DNA of 17,929 nt, taken from UBA1219 sp045601425 (GTDB lineage: Bacteria > Bacteroidota > Bacteroidia > Bacteroidales > P3). Positions 1 through 8,801 of this stretch are shown piece after piece. The stretch covers positions 1 to 17,929 of the forward strand of contig JAZRZP010000015.1 of the NCBI GenBank assembly GCA_045601425.1, read 5' to 3'. How positions within the stretch are numbered: position 1 is the first letter of the stretch; the number at the start of each line of letters is the position of its first letter. Position numbers and translations under genes: made by a program. The notes under the pieces were generated by a model. The model was not told the DNA's origin. It saw nothing but the letters and a program-made list of their open reading frames with translations, and did not search any database.

Positions 1-24
1 AATGATAATTAAAATTTGACAACA

Positions 25-1173
25 ATGAAAAAAACTTTTATAAGAAAAACAGCACTTTTTGCAATCATAATAACAATAAACACAATAAGTTACGCACAAT
101 TGAAAATAGACACACTCGGCAGAGTATTAATCGGGAATCCCCCAAACAGCAATTTTGACCTGAACGGGGTCACGCAGATGGGTATTTTCGGAGGATACGG
201 AGAATATCGTGGCGGTGGAAAATTATGTTTCGGCGATTTTGGCAGAGACACGTGTTTGGGATGGAACGTTTTTGTTGGCGAATGTGACGATATCGACAGC
301 GACAAACTTTGGATGCACGGAAAAAAAGGGTGGCGCATCACAGCCGGTGGAAGGGGAACAACCACTTTGCTTGGGTCATACCTTATTGGCGACATGCTTA
401 TCACACGTGTTTACACACCTACCATGTCGCCTAAAATCATGGTAAGGCAACCCGGAACAAATAATGATTCCGAACCAATAAACAACTCGATTGAAAGGAT
501 AATGCAATTGCAAGCCATAAACTACACTTATACACCTACGGTCGGCGACAGTTTCAATTTAACCGTAAATGACATACCTTTGGAAGAACGGACATCAAAA
601 AGCCAAGCCGACATAGAATTCCAAAGAAGTCTGTATGATGCCCAAGCAATGCCTCAATTCATATACGCTTTAAACACGGAAAGTTTTTCGGAGCTTTTTC
701 CAACTCTCGTAGTCACAGACACTTCTGGAGAAAAATGTGTGGATTACGTTTCCATGGTTCCCGTTTTAGTCGCATCTATCCAAGAGCAACAACATGTGAT
801 TGAAAATCAGAATGCCATGATGGAAGAGCTTCGTGGACAAATCGATGAACTTCGCATGGAAATAAAGAACATTTCTTCTCGCCGCGACACCATGACAAAA
901 TTCCAATCGTTCTTGGAACAGAATTTCCCCAACCCCTTCACCGAACAAACCTCTATAAACTACTATGTTTCACCCGAGGCAAAAACCGCGAACTTGTACG
1001 TTTTCAACATGACAGGCGACATGAAACTATTTTTCAACATAACACAATTCGGACATGGAGACATCGGCATTGACGGGAATATCCTTGATGCTGGCATGTA
1101 TGTCTACACCCTTGTTGTTGATGCCCAAATAGCCGACAGCAAACACATGATTTTAACAAAAGGAGGCAACTGA
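25..1173 (+). CDS. Secreted protein with S74-chaperone-like region, coiled coil and T9SS C-terminal sorting domain
   Basis: 382 residues from the ATG at 25; a TTG nine bases upstream is in frame, but the ATG sits directly before a typical signal peptide (lysines, hydrophobic core, cleavage near SYA-Q). Residues about 140-265 resemble the intramolecular chaperone (peptidase S74) region common in Bacteroidetes exported proteins: a stretch around IERIMQLQAINYTYTP, then FPTLVV, then YVSMVPVLVASIQEQQ. The autoproteolytic SD-x-K type motif is not visible, so self-cleavage is doubtful. A coiled coil follows (about 255-285). The C-terminus (about 296-382, starting near EQNFPNPF) is a type A T9SS sorting domain, which implies transport across the outer membrane and surface attachment or release. 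The next gene overlaps its stop by one base (TGATG), so the two are probably translationally coupled. The biological role is unknown. Confidence 0.8.
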   Translation: MKKTFIRKTALFAIIITINTISYAQLKIDTLGRVLIGNPPNSNFDLNGVTQMGIFGGYGEYRGGGKLCFGDFGRDTCLGWNVFVGECDDIDSDKLWMHGKKGWRITAGGRGTTTLLGSYLIGDMLITRVYTPTMSPKIMVRQPGTNNDSEPINNSIERIMQLQAINYTYTPTVGDSFNLTVNDIPLEERTSKSQADIEFQRSLYDAQAMPQFIYALNTESFSELFPTLVVTDTSGEKCVDYVSMVPVLVASIQEQQHVIENQNAMMEELRGQIDELRMEIKNISSRRDTMTKFQSFLEQNFPNPFTEQTSINYYVSPEAKTANLYVFNMTGDMKLFFNITQFGHGDIGIDGNILDAGMYVYTLVVDAQIADSKHMILTKGGN

Positions 1174-1985
1174 TGAGAAACTTATTCATATTACTTGCGG
1201 CAATCTGCCTTTTCGCCGGTTGCCAAAGCGATGACGGCGAAGAACCGACACTCTCCGCCTTTCCGTGGGACGGCGAATACGAGGGAACCCTGATCGCCGG
1301 CACGTGGCATAGCCAAAGCAACAACGGTGGCGAAACGAAATACTCCGGAACCATCACCGTCGAGACCGAAGACGAGTTCAGCATGTCGTTCGACACCGTG
1401 AACGTAAGACTATCCACCGACCTGAAGACCACCGACAAAAGTGTCGGAAACATGAACTTCCTGCTTAAGGTGAACAGACTCGGTGAAATCGTAGCCATAA
1501 ACGACGTCCACGGGGAATACGTCAAATGGAGATGCAACGGCGACTTCGAAGAAAACACCCTCGAATTCTCCACCGGCTGGTCGACTTCGGGAACATACGT
1601 ATCGTACGAATACACCGGGGTCAAGAAGCACCCCATGCCAGGCAACCGGCTGACGGACCGGTTCTGGTACGACTACCGCGACAAATGGGTCGGTGACTAC
1701 ATCTGCAACGGATATTACAAGTATTATGACGACAGCGTCACCCACAATTTCAGAAACGGGAAAGTGTCGGTCAAGAAAATCCGTTCCCCGAAACTGATCA
1801 TCAGTTTGGACTCCCTCAACTATAGATACAGAGATTTTGAATTGAACGTCAAAGAGGACGGTTCCCTTTACTATGGCAGCGAAATGGACAGCAATATCCA
1901 TGCCTATATTAAAAGCAACAGGATCTACTTAACATGGGACTACGCTTGGAACGTGTGTGTGTTCACAGGATACAGACAACATTAA
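1173..1985 (+). CDS. Surface-type lipoprotein of unknown function
   Basis: 270 residues beginning with a lipoprotein signal peptide; the lipobox reads LFAGC and the acylated cysteine is C17. The residues after it (QSDDGEE) are acidic, which resembles the Bacteroidetes lipoprotein export signal that sends lipoproteins to the outer face of the outer membrane. The rest is rich in aromatic residues and short alternating strands, for example YICNGYYKYYDD, suggesting a beta-sandwich or barrel-like fold. I do not recognise the family. The start overlaps the previous stop by one base and the GH16 gene begins 12 bases downstream, so it is the middle gene of a likely three-gene operon and may act at the cell surface with the glycosidase. 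Codon use is noticeably GC-richer than in the preceding gene. Confidence 0.75.
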   Translation: MRNLFILLAAICLFAGCQSDDGEEPTLSAFPWDGEYEGTLIAGTWHSQSNNGGETKYSGTITVETEDEFSMSFDTVNVRLSTDLKTTDKSVGNMNFLLKVNRLGEIVAINDVHGEYVKWRCNGDFEENTLEFSTGWSTSGTYVSYEYTGVKKHPMPGNRLTDRFWYDYRDKWVGDYICNGYYKYYDDSVTHNFRNGKVSVKKIRSPKLIISLDSLNYRYRDFELNVKEDGSLYYGSEMDSNIHAYIKSNRIYLTWDYAWNVCVFTGYRQH

Positions 1986-1997
1986 AACAAAGAAATC

Positions 1998-3071
1998 ATG
2001 ACAAAAAAAACAATCATGGCATTGCTTTCCGTGGCAATGCTTGCATCATCGTATGCGCAGACCATGCCGTCGGAAACGGCAACGTTGAATTTCTGGGTGC
2101 TTGAAAAGGACTTCACATTCGACAGTTCGCTATCGGAGTGGTACAGAGAAACGAATTCTGTAAAAAGAGCAACTACTAACCGATCCAGTGAACATTATGA
2201 AATCTACATGGCCGACAATGTCCATGTCTCGAATGGAAATCTTGTCATTGAAACGAAAAAACTCTCTACACCGATTGCATGTCCGTGGGGTGACAGCTGT
2301 TATTTTTATAAAACCGATACTACAAGTGGGAACCACGATCACAAGCATGTCTACACCTCCGGCTCAATAGTCAGCCGTGCAACATACGGCTACGGGTACT
2401 ACGAATTCCATGCGAAAGTTCCCGCCAGCGACGGGTATTTCCCCGCCATCTGGTTTTGGGACGAGGGAACCAACTGGTACAACGAGATAGATGTCTTCGA
2501 AGGCGACGGCAGCTACACCAATTCCTTGACCTGCAACTACCCTTGGGGATGGCACCCCGGAGATAACACTCACGGTGAATTTCAGAACTTTGAGGTGGAC
2601 TATTCCTCCGGATACCACTGGTACGCCATTTATTGGGACAAATACAAGATACGCTGGTATTGCGACAACCGACTCATACGCGAAGTGAAGAACCAGTTTC
2701 ACAGGCACAAAATGAAATTGATAGTCAATGTGGCACTCCGAAGCGATGCTGAAGAAGGCAGCAAAATCTCAGGCAACACCATTTTTCCCAACCATATGCG
2801 AATCGACACAATCAGAGTCTACAAGCAAGCCCCCGACCGACGCCAGTCACCAGTGAACCGGCCAAGGATTTTAACTCAATTCAGCAACAACGGCAACCTT
2901 AATTTCGTACATAAGCAAATAACACTTGACGGCGGAGCCATTGTTCCGCAAAATGCACGTCTTTCATTCTATGCGACTGATTCCATCACCTTGAACAAAG
3001 GTTTCAGCGTACCCAAGGGGGCGGAGATGACCATGGACATCTGCAACGGATTCCCCGACAGAACCCCTTGA
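1998..3071 (+). CDS. Secreted glycoside hydrolase family 16 (GH16) enzyme
   Basis: 357 residues. The signal peptide ends near SYA-Q (residue 20/21). A GH16 jelly-roll domain spans about residues 35-277. The catalytic signature EIDVFE has E163 as nucleophile, D165 as assisting acid and E168 as acid/base. This ExDxxE spacing is the beta-bulged type found in laminarinase, agarase and carrageenase branches, not the ExDxE type of lichenases. Supporting stretches are GYGYYEFHAKVP and FPAIWFW before the motif and WYAIYWDKYKIRWYCD after it. The C-terminal about 65 residues (TDSITLNKGFSVPKGAEM) resemble the small beta repeat domain annotated as a 3-coathanger stack in Bacteroidetes; no clear T9SS domain is seen. 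The substrate is presumably a beta-1,3 or beta-1,4 glucan or galactan but cannot be fixed by eye. No SusC/SusD pair is nearby. Confidence 0.88.
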   Translation: MTKKTIMALLSVAMLASSYAQTMPSETATLNFWVLEKDFTFDSSLSEWYRETNSVKRATTNRSSEHYEIYMADNVHVSNGNLVIETKKLSTPIACPWGDSCYFYKTDTTSGNHDHKHVYTSGSIVSRATYGYGYYEFHAKVPASDGYFPAIWFWDEGTNWYNEIDVFEGDGSYTNSLTCNYPWGWHPGDNTHGEFQNFEVDYSSGYHWYAIYWDKYKIRWYCDNRLIREVKNQFHRHKMKLIVNVALRSDAEEGSKISGNTIFPNHMRIDTIRVYKQAPDRRQSPVNRPRILTQFSNNGNLNFVHKQITLDGGAIVPQNARLSFYATDSITLNKGFSVPKGAEMTMDICNGFPDRTP

Positions 3072-3132
3072 TACGTGTTCCATCCCCACCGCAATGGCCA
3101 GAATCGTGGTGGAATAGAAAAACGCAAACTCC

Positions 3133-3178
3133 GAAGGGAAAACGGTTTCCGGAAAATTCCGAAAACCGTTTTCCCTTC
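3133..3178. terminator. Long hairpin after the GH16 gene
   Basis: Positions 3133-3148 pair perfectly with 3163-3178 (16 bp). The 14-base loop contains a smaller palindrome, GGAAAATTCC. There is no U-tract after the stem on the plus strand, so termination may be inefficient or the hairpin may protect the 3' end of the three-gene transcript. Confidence 0.55.
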
Positions 3179-3202
3179 CACATGCGTCTTGCAAAAAAAA
3201 CT

Positions 3203-3234
3203 TTTGCGAAAGAGAGTTTTTTTTCGTATCTCTG
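3203..3234 (+). promoter_or_regulatory. Bacteroidetes-type promoter for the LRR protein gene
   Basis: TTTG at 3203-3206, a 20-base spacer, then TATCTCTG at 3227-3234. This matches the TTTG/TAnnTTTG pattern with one departure in the -7 box (C for T), so it may be weaker than the M16 promoter, which has the same spacing. The start codon lies about 97 bases downstream. Confidence 0.5.
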
Positions 3235-3319
3235 CAGTTCCCGTCGGAAGTGCTTTTTCGACGGACTTTGAGGTTGAAAAAGGTGCAATTTTAGAAACAA
3301 AGAAAAACAATTATTAAAG

Positions 3320-3325
3320 AGGAGG
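3320..3325 (+). promoter_or_regulatory. Strong Shine-Dalgarno sequence
   Basis: AGGAGG lies five bases before the ATG at 3331. Most genes in this window and in the phylum have A-rich leaders without such a site, so this one stands out and fixes the start of the LRR gene. Confidence 0.6.
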
Positions 3326-3330
3326 TCATC

Positions 3331-5196
3331 ATGAAAAAAATCATTTTCGCACTGTGTCTGATTCTGTTTGCGGCAACGACATGGGGGCAGAACGATACCG
3401 TTACCTTGAACGGATGCCGGTACAAGGTAATATCGGACAGCCTGCGTACCGCCGAACTCGTTTCCACAACCCGAAACACCTTCGACACTCTGATTATCCC
3501 CGATTCCGTACAGATAAACTCAATCTATTACAAAGTAACCTCATTGGGAGAAACATCTTTACTAGGCATCATCTTCGACAGTTTGCAGTTACCCAACACA
3601 TTGAACACAATAAAGGAGAATGCATTAGCTAATGCGAATATCCGGTGTGGATATCTGCAATTGCCGAATTCATTGGAGGTAATTAAGTGTGCAGCTATGA
3701 GTTTTTGCCATAAAGTGAAACATATCACAATACCAGCAAACGTTTTGTCTATCGACAAAACAGCATTTTCTGCAATGGATTCGCTGAAAAACATTTCCGT
3801 GAATCCGAGCAATGCTTATTACGCTGACATTAATGGTATCCTATATACCAAAGACACATCTAAAATTCTGTGTTATCCAGCAGGGAATAGCATAGTCGAC
3901 ACATTTCGCATTCCATCTCCAATAAAACAAGTAGAAATGGCAGCATTTCAAGCCGCAAAAATTTCGAACCTGATTTTTCCCGACGGCATTCAAAAGATTG
4001 ACAAAGCCGCATGTTGGGACAATCCTTATCTCTCCTCTGTAAACATCCCAAGTTCTGTCATCCACATTGGCGGTGGGGCATTTTCCAGATGTCAAAATTT
4101 GGCAAACATTGTGTTAGACTCCGACAACCGAAATTATGTTTTGGAAAACGGCATGATTTACACCGCATCTCACGACACATTGGTGTGCGGTATAGCTACG
4201 CTTATGCCAGATACATTGGTCATCAATAGCAACACCACTATAATTGATGAACTTGCATTTGAAAATTGCAATAAAATAAAACATCTGAAATTACCCAACT
4301 CGCTCAAATCGATATCCGAACGCGCATTCTTAAGCAATTCAAATCTAACAACAATCGAGTTCAATAACAACCTCAAGCATATCGGAGATTACGCCTTTGC
4401 AAGTACTGCTCTATCCTCAATAGTTTTTCCAGACAGCCTCGAAAACATCGGCAATTCTTCTTTTTCGTGGTGTGGAAGTCTGAGACACGTAACATTTTCC
4501 ACCGGTCTCAAAAATATCGGAGCATCTGCATTCGAAGAATGTTCACGTGCAAGATTCTACAATTGGGAAAACACTCAATTGGAATCCATAGGCAACAATG
4601 CGTTTTGGGAATGTGCACTTTCCCGAACCATCAAGTTTCCACCGACACTGAAAAGTATAGGCAACGAGTGTTTCAGTTCTGTAAATTATGGTCTTTACGA
4701 TGATCTGCACTACATAGAATTCACGGGCGACATCGACACATTGGGCAAGTTCGCATTCTTTGCCGATTTGTATGAGATGACCTTCACGAATCGTACTCCT
4801 CCCACAATCAACGACAGTACCTTTTATTATTCTGTTCCTTCCACATTTGTCATACCTTGTGGCGCATTGGCAAATTACCAAAATGCCCAATATTGGCAGG
4901 ATTTCCGCCGCTACGTTGAGGATTGCGACAGCAATTCCATCACCACTCCCCGCCAAGAACCGCAGCCAATCCTCGCCTACCCCAACCCTGCAAAGGACAA
5001 TGTTACACTGGATTTTCTCGGACAGAGATTCGAGACACTGCAACTCATAAACGGCATGGGAGCAACCGTGAAAACCGTGCGGCTGCCAGAGCAGGGAACC
5101 TTCACCCTGCCGGTAAAAGACCTGCCGGCCGGCATGTACACCTGCCGCCTTTCGGGAAAAGACGGCGAGACGGCATGCAAGATATTGGCAGAGTGA
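3331..5196 (+). CDS. BspA-like leucine-rich repeat protein with T9SS sorting domain
   Basis: 621 residues. The signal peptide ends near TWG-Q. Residues about 45-520 consist of BspA-type (LRR_5) repeats of about 22-25 residues, with units such as LKLPNSLKSISERAF and IEFNNNLKHIGDYAF repeated with variations. Family members are surface proteins, often implicated in adhesion to host or matrix proteins; the ligand here is unknown. Residues about 546-621 form a short T9SS type A domain beginning ILAYPNPAKDNVTLDF and ending in KILAE, so export is by the type IX system. The repeat region is AT-richer than the C-terminal domain, compatible with repeat-domain exchange. The gene has its own promoter, and a hairpin follows, so it appears monocistronic. 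Confidence 0.87.
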   Translation: MKKIIFALCLILFAATTWGQNDTVTLNGCRYKVISDSLRTAELVSTTRNTFDTLIIPDSVQINSIYYKVTSLGETSLLGIIFDSLQLPNTLNTIKENALANANIRCGYLQLPNSLEVIKCAAMSFCHKVKHITIPANVLSIDKTAFSAMDSLKNISVNPSNAYYADINGILYTKDTSKILCYPAGNSIVDTFRIPSPIKQVEMAAFQAAKISNLIFPDGIQKIDKAACWDNPYLSSVNIPSSVIHIGGGAFSRCQNLANIVLDSDNRNYVLENGMIYTASHDTLVCGIATLMPDTLVINSNTTIIDELAFENCNKIKHLKLPNSLKSISERAFLSNSNLTTIEFNNNLKHIGDYAFASTALSSIVFPDSLENIGNSSFSWCGSLRHVTFSTGLKNIGASAFEECSRARFYNWENTQLESIGNNAFWECALSRTIKFPPTLKSIGNECFSSVNYGLYDDLHYIEFTGDIDTLGKFAFFADLYEMTFTNRTPPTINDSTFYYSVPSTFVIPCGALANYQNAQYWQDFRRYVEDCDSNSITTPRQEPQPILAYPNPAKDNVTLDFLGQRFETLQLINGMGATVKTVRLPEQGTFTLPVKDLPAGMYTCRLSGKDGETACKILAE

Positions 5197-5219
5197 ATTT
5201 CACATACACGGTCAACAAC

Positions 5220-5251
5220 ATGCGGCTTCCGGGCAAACCCGAAAGCCGCAT
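5220..5251 (+). terminator. Hairpin terminator after the LRR gene
   Basis: A 14-bp stem with one mismatch (5220-5233 with 5238-5251) closes on a CAAA loop. It lies 23 bases after the stop codon and is followed by CGCATTTTG, a short T-run. It fits an intrinsic terminator. Confidence 0.65.
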
Positions 5252-5291
5252 CGCATTTTGCACCCGACAACCAATTTTTTCCAAAATACGA

Positions 5292-5323
5292 TTTGCACAA
5301 TTGCAAAAAAAAAAGTATCTTTG
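5292..5323 (+). promoter_or_regulatory. Promoter of the M16 peptidase gene
   Basis: TTTG at 5292-5295, a 20-base spacer and TATCTTTG at 5316-5323 match the Bacteroidetes consensus exactly. The predicted leader to the ATG at 5382 is about 50 bases and A-rich. Confidence 0.75.
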
Positions 5324-5381
5324 CTATCCGTTTTCAAAAGAAAATAAAACAAAAAAATAACACTTAACATCTTATAAAACA

Positions 5382-8294
5382 ATGAAAAAAGTAAAAATTC
5401 TTATTGTCTTGGCTGTAGCGATAGTGGCTTCAAGTCAGATTTACGCACAGAAAAAGTACGAGTACAAGACCTATCCCAACGACCCCATCGGTGTGAGGGA
5501 ATACACTTTGGACAACGGTCTCAAAGTATTCATGAGCGTTTACAAAGATGCTCCGAAGGTACAGACATACATTGCAGTACGTGCAGGTTCTAAAAACGAT
5601 CCTCATGAAACCACGGGTCTGGCCCACTATCTCGAACACATGATGTTCAAAGGCACCCAGAAACTCGGCACTACCGACTGGGGAAAAGAAAAAGTCCTCA
5701 TTCAGCAAATCGAAGATCTTTTCGAAGCCTACCGCATGTTCGACGACTCCTTGACACGTGCCTCCATCTACCACAAAATCGACAGCCTTTCATACGAAGC
5801 CTCGAAAATTGCCGTTGCCAACGAATACGACAAATCCATGAGTGCCATAGGAAGCACCGGAACCAACGCTTTCACCAGCAACGACTACACCATGTACGTT
5901 GAAAATATCCCCAACAACCAGATCGAGACCTGGTGCGAAATACAGGCCGACCGTTTCCAGAACCTTGTACTCCGCCTGTTCCACACCGAACTGGAAACCA
6001 TATACGAGGAAAAGAACATGAGTCTCACCAAGGACAACCGCAAGGTGAACGATGCAATGTTCGCAGCACTCTTCCCCCACCACCCCTACGGGAACCAGAC
6101 AACTCTCGGAACGCAGGAACATCTCAAAAACCCATCCATGCGCAACATCCGCAACTTTGTTGCCACATACTATGTGCCGAACAACATCTGCATAAGCATG
6201 GCAGGAGACTTCGATCCCGATGAAGCTATAAAAATCATCGACAAGTACTGGGGCAACATGAAACCAAGCGAAGTTCCCGAACTGAAATACGAAAAAGAAG
6301 CTCCCATCACCAGCGTCATCACCAAAAACGTTGTTGGCCTTGATGCCGAAAACACCATGCGTGCATACCGCATCGACAGTGGCAACGGCAGCCACGACGC
6401 CATGCTCGCCAACCTCCTCGAAAGCGTACTCAACAACGGCAAATGCGGCCTCATCGACCTCAACATCAACCAGAAGCAGAAATGCATGGGCGCATACGCT
6501 GGAACATACACCCTCAACGATTACGGCGCCTTCATGTTCGGAGGACAGCCCATAGCCGGACAGACACTCGAACAGGTTCAGTCGCTCTTCGACGAACAGA
6601 TTGCCTTGGTAAAGAAAGGAGAATTCGACGATTGGATGCTCGAAGCAGCAATCAACAACATGAAACTCTCCATCATGAAACGCGCCGAAAGCAACAACAG
6701 CCGCGCCAGCCAGATGGCTTACGCCTTTGTGGAACACCGCAGTTGGGGCGATGTTTGCAACGAAATCAATGAACTTTCCAAAATAACGAAAAAAGACATC
6801 GTTGATTTTGCAAACCGCCTGTTCAACAACAACAACTATGTGATTATCAACAAACTGAAAGGCGAACCCGAACCCATTCTCAAAGTCTCGAAACCTCCCA
6901 TCACACCCATTGAAGTAGGTCGTGACAACGAAAGTGCATTCCTGAAGGAAATCAAGGACCGTCAGATCCAACCCATCGAACCCTCTTACGTCGATTTCAG
7001 CAAAGACCTCCAGAAAGGCAAAGCCTCCAACGGTGCCGAAATCCTCTATGTACAGAACAAGGAAAACGAAACGTTCAACCTCGTTTACCGCTTCGAGTTC
7101 GGAAGTTTCGCCGGAGAACTCGGTAAGACCATCGACCTCGCCGCTGACGTACTCGACTATTTAGGTACTAGCAAACACTCTGCCGAACAGCTCCAGCAGG
7201 AATTCTACAAACTCGCCTGCAACTACAGCGTCAGCGTAGGTTCCAAAAACATAAACATCTCCGTAAGCGGACTGAGCGAAAACATGAACAAAGCCATCGC
7301 CCTCGTCAATGAAATCATCACCGACTGCCAGCCCAACGACAATGCCCTGCAAATGCTCGTAGGACGCATCCTCAAAGGCCGCGAAAACGCCAAACACAAC
7401 CAGCAGAAATGCTTCAGCGCTCTTGCCAACTACGGCATATACGGTGACGACAGCCCCACAAAAGACCAGCTTTCTGAAGCCCAGTTGAAAGGTTTCTCCT
7501 GCAAACAGCTCACCGATGCCTTGCACAACCTCTTCAACTACAAACACCGCATCCTCTACTACGGCCCCGAAAACATCAAGGCAATAGCCTCTGTCGACAA
7601 CAGCAAGATGAATCTCAAGACACCGGCCAACAAAAAACTCACTCCAAAACCCGTAACAGAAAACATCGTTTATTTTCTCGATTACAATGCCAACCAGACA
7701 TATCTTCGCGAATATTTCCGCGGTGAAAAATTCAACACCAAGAACGAACCTGCAATGGACATATTCAACGAATATTTCGGAGGCAGCATGAACGCCATCG
7801 TATTTCAGGAAATGCGTGAAAAACGCTCCCTCGCCTACAGCGCTCAGAGCTTCTACTCTACCCCCGGTGAAAAGGACGGTTACTTCATAAACCACGCCAT
7901 CATCGCTACACAGAACGACAAGCTCATTGATGCCCTGAATGCCTTCAACGACCTGTTCGACAACATGCCACAAGCACAGGCCAACTTCGACCTCGCCAAG
8001 GAATCCATGATAAGCCAGTGCCGCACCAGCCGCACCTCAAAAATGGGCATCATCAACGCTTACCTCAACTACGAAAACATGGGCTACGACCTGAAAAAAT
8101 CTCGCGTAAAGATACGTTTCGAAGCTTATCCGAAAGTAACGATGCAGGACATTGTGAACTTCAACCGGAAATACATAAAAGGTCAGAAGAAAGTCTACAT
8201 GGCTCTCGGCAAGGAATCCGAAATGGACTTCAATGCTCTCGCCAAATTCGGTAAGGTTAAGAAACTCACCCTGAAAGACGTGTTCGGTTATTGA
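5382..8294 (+). CDS. Secreted M16 (pitrilysin/insulinase) family zinc metallopeptidase
   Basis: 970 residues. The signal peptide ends near IYA-Q, so the enzyme is exported, probably to the periplasm or outer membrane. The inverted zinc motif HxxEH is H82-Y-L-E85-H86, with H82 and H86 binding zinc and E85 as catalytic base. The third ligand is probably E210 in ELETIYEEKNM, by alignment with pitrilysin. The distance from H86 to E210 (124 residues) is longer than in classical pitrilysins because of an extra helical segment at about 100-150. The C-terminal half is a second M16 domain without the zinc motif but with the family stretch REKRSLAYSAQSFYSTPG (near residue 810), giving the usual clamshell of active and inactive halves. 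It degrades peptides; the natural substrate is unknown. It is bounded by its own promoter and a very strong terminator, so it is transcribed alone. Confidence 0.93.
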   Translation: MKKVKILIVLAVAIVASSQIYAQKKYEYKTYPNDPIGVREYTLDNGLKVFMSVYKDAPKVQTYIAVRAGSKNDPHETTGLAHYLEHMMFKGTQKLGTTDWGKEKVLIQQIEDLFEAYRMFDDSLTRASIYHKIDSLSYEASKIAVANEYDKSMSAIGSTGTNAFTSNDYTMYVENIPNNQIETWCEIQADRFQNLVLRLFHTELETIYEEKNMSLTKDNRKVNDAMFAALFPHHPYGNQTTLGTQEHLKNPSMRNIRNFVATYYVPNNICISMAGDFDPDEAIKIIDKYWGNMKPSEVPELKYEKEAPITSVITKNVVGLDAENTMRAYRIDSGNGSHDAMLANLLESVLNNGKCGLIDLNINQKQKCMGAYAGTYTLNDYGAFMFGGQPIAGQTLEQVQSLFDEQIALVKKGEFDDWMLEAAINNMKLSIMKRAESNNSRASQMAYAFVEHRSWGDVCNEINELSKITKKDIVDFANRLFNNNNYVIINKLKGEPEPILKVSKPPITPIEVGRDNESAFLKEIKDRQIQPIEPSYVDFSKDLQKGKASNGAEILYVQNKENETFNLVYRFEFGSFAGELGKTIDLAADVLDYLGTSKHSAEQLQQEFYKLACNYSVSVGSKNINISVSGLSENMNKAIALVNEIITDCQPNDNALQMLVGRILKGRENAKHNQQKCFSALANYGIYGDDSPTKDQLSEAQLKGFSCKQLTDALHNLFNYKHRILYYGPENIKAIASVDNSKMNLKTPANKKLTPKPVTENIVYFLDYNANQTYLREYFRGEKFNTKNEPAMDIFNEYFGGSMNAIVFQEMREKRSLAYSAQSFYSTPGEKDGYFINHAIIATQNDKLIDALNAFNDLFDNMPQAQANFDLAKESMISQCRTSRTSKMGIINAYLNYENMGYDLKKSRVKIRFEAYPKVTMQDIVNFNRKYIKGQKKVYMALGKESEMDFNALAKFGKVKKLTLKDVFGY

Positions 8295-8311
8295 TCCACT
8301 CTACGACAGAC

Positions 8312-8351
8312 ACAAAAAAAGTTCTCCCCGATTGGGGAGAACTTTTTTTGT
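8312..8351. terminator. Strong bidirectional terminator after the M16 gene
   Basis: A perfect 18-bp stem (8312-8329 with 8334-8351) closes on a GATT loop. Runs of seven A and seven T flank the GC core, so it can terminate from either side: the M16 gene on plus, and read-through from the tRNA on minus. Confidence 0.9.
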
Positions 8352-8402
8352 ATTACAGCATCACTATTTTCTACGACAGACTGTCATAAAATCCGTTCCA
8401 AC

Positions 8403-8433
8403 AAAAAAAGCGGTTTTTTACAAAACCGCTTTT
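8403..8433 (-). terminator. Intrinsic terminator of tRNA-Gln
   Basis: Positions 8406-8417 pair with 8422-8433 (12 bp, core GCGG/CCGC, four-base loop). On the minus strand the stem ends in seven T. It starts four bases past the 3' end of the tRNA. Confidence 0.85.
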
Positions 8434-8436
8434 CTG

Positions 8437-8507
8437 TTGTCCTGGAAGGACTCGAACCCTCACTAACAGAGCCAGAATCTGGCGTGCTACCATTACACAA
8501 CAGGACA
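8437..8507 (-). tRNA. tRNA-Gln (anticodon CUG)
   Basis: Read on the minus strand this folds as a 71-nt tRNA. The acceptor TGTCCTG pairs with CAGGACA, discriminator A; a short D arm has a GG-containing loop (TAATGGTAG); the anticodon loop TTCTGGC has anticodon CTG (8473-8475); and the T arm is GAGGG-TTCGAGT-CCTTC. CCA is not encoded. The first pair of the anticodon stem is a C-T mismatch. The overall layout matches Bacteroidetes glutamine tRNAs, which usually carry TTG; this one reads CAG codons. The fold was done by hand. Confidence 0.88.
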
Positions 8508-8530
8508 ATTTTTTCCTTGTTTTCGGAGTG

Positions 8531-8562
8531 CAAAATTACACTTTTTTTTTGAAACTGCCAAA
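8531..8562 (-). promoter_or_regulatory. Promoter of tRNA-Gln
   Basis: On the minus strand TTTG (8559-8562), a 20-base spacer, and TAATTTTG (8531-8538) lie 24 bases upstream of the tRNA 5' end. This is the phylum consensus with the same spacing as the M16 promoter. Confidence 0.7.
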
Positions 8563-8746
8563 TATTTATTGCACATATTGCATTTTTTTAATCCATCAAA
8601 AAACAAAAAGTACATTTTTTTACCATCATTTCCCTTTATCCATGCAGGTTCAGCAACGTTTCAGCAAAATATTTAAAAACACCACTTACATGACATTATT
8701 TTTTTCAACGATGCCGGAAAAGACAACAATTTCCGAAAAAAAATCG

Positions 8747-8754
8747 TATCTTTG
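8747..8754 (+). promoter_or_regulatory. -7 box for the C69 dipeptidase gene
   Basis: TATCTTTG lies 47 bases before the ATG at 8802. No clear TTTG sits at the matching upstream distance, so only the -7 element is supported. The rest of 8563-8746 is AT-rich, and I see no gene in it. Confidence 0.5.
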
Positions 8755-8801
8755 CAAAGTTTTTCAACGAAAAAATAAAAAAATAAAAAACATACAATTT
8801 T

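Noticed and set aside
3133..3178. Mobile palindromic element after the GH16 gene
   Set aside because: The hairpin occurs once in the window and sits where a terminator is expected, so a 3'-end structure is the simpler reading.
5790..6971. Long open frame (393 codons) on the minus strand within the M16 gene
   Set aside because: It is antisense to a confidently identified peptidase. The composition (Val, Phe, Gly rich) is what the C-ending codons of the true gene give when read on the other strand, and no family is recognisable.
8380..8440. Attachment site or mobile element at the tRNA-Gln 3' end
   Set aside because: The tRNA is followed directly by its own terminator. No integrase gene and no repeat of the tRNA 3' end were seen in the window.
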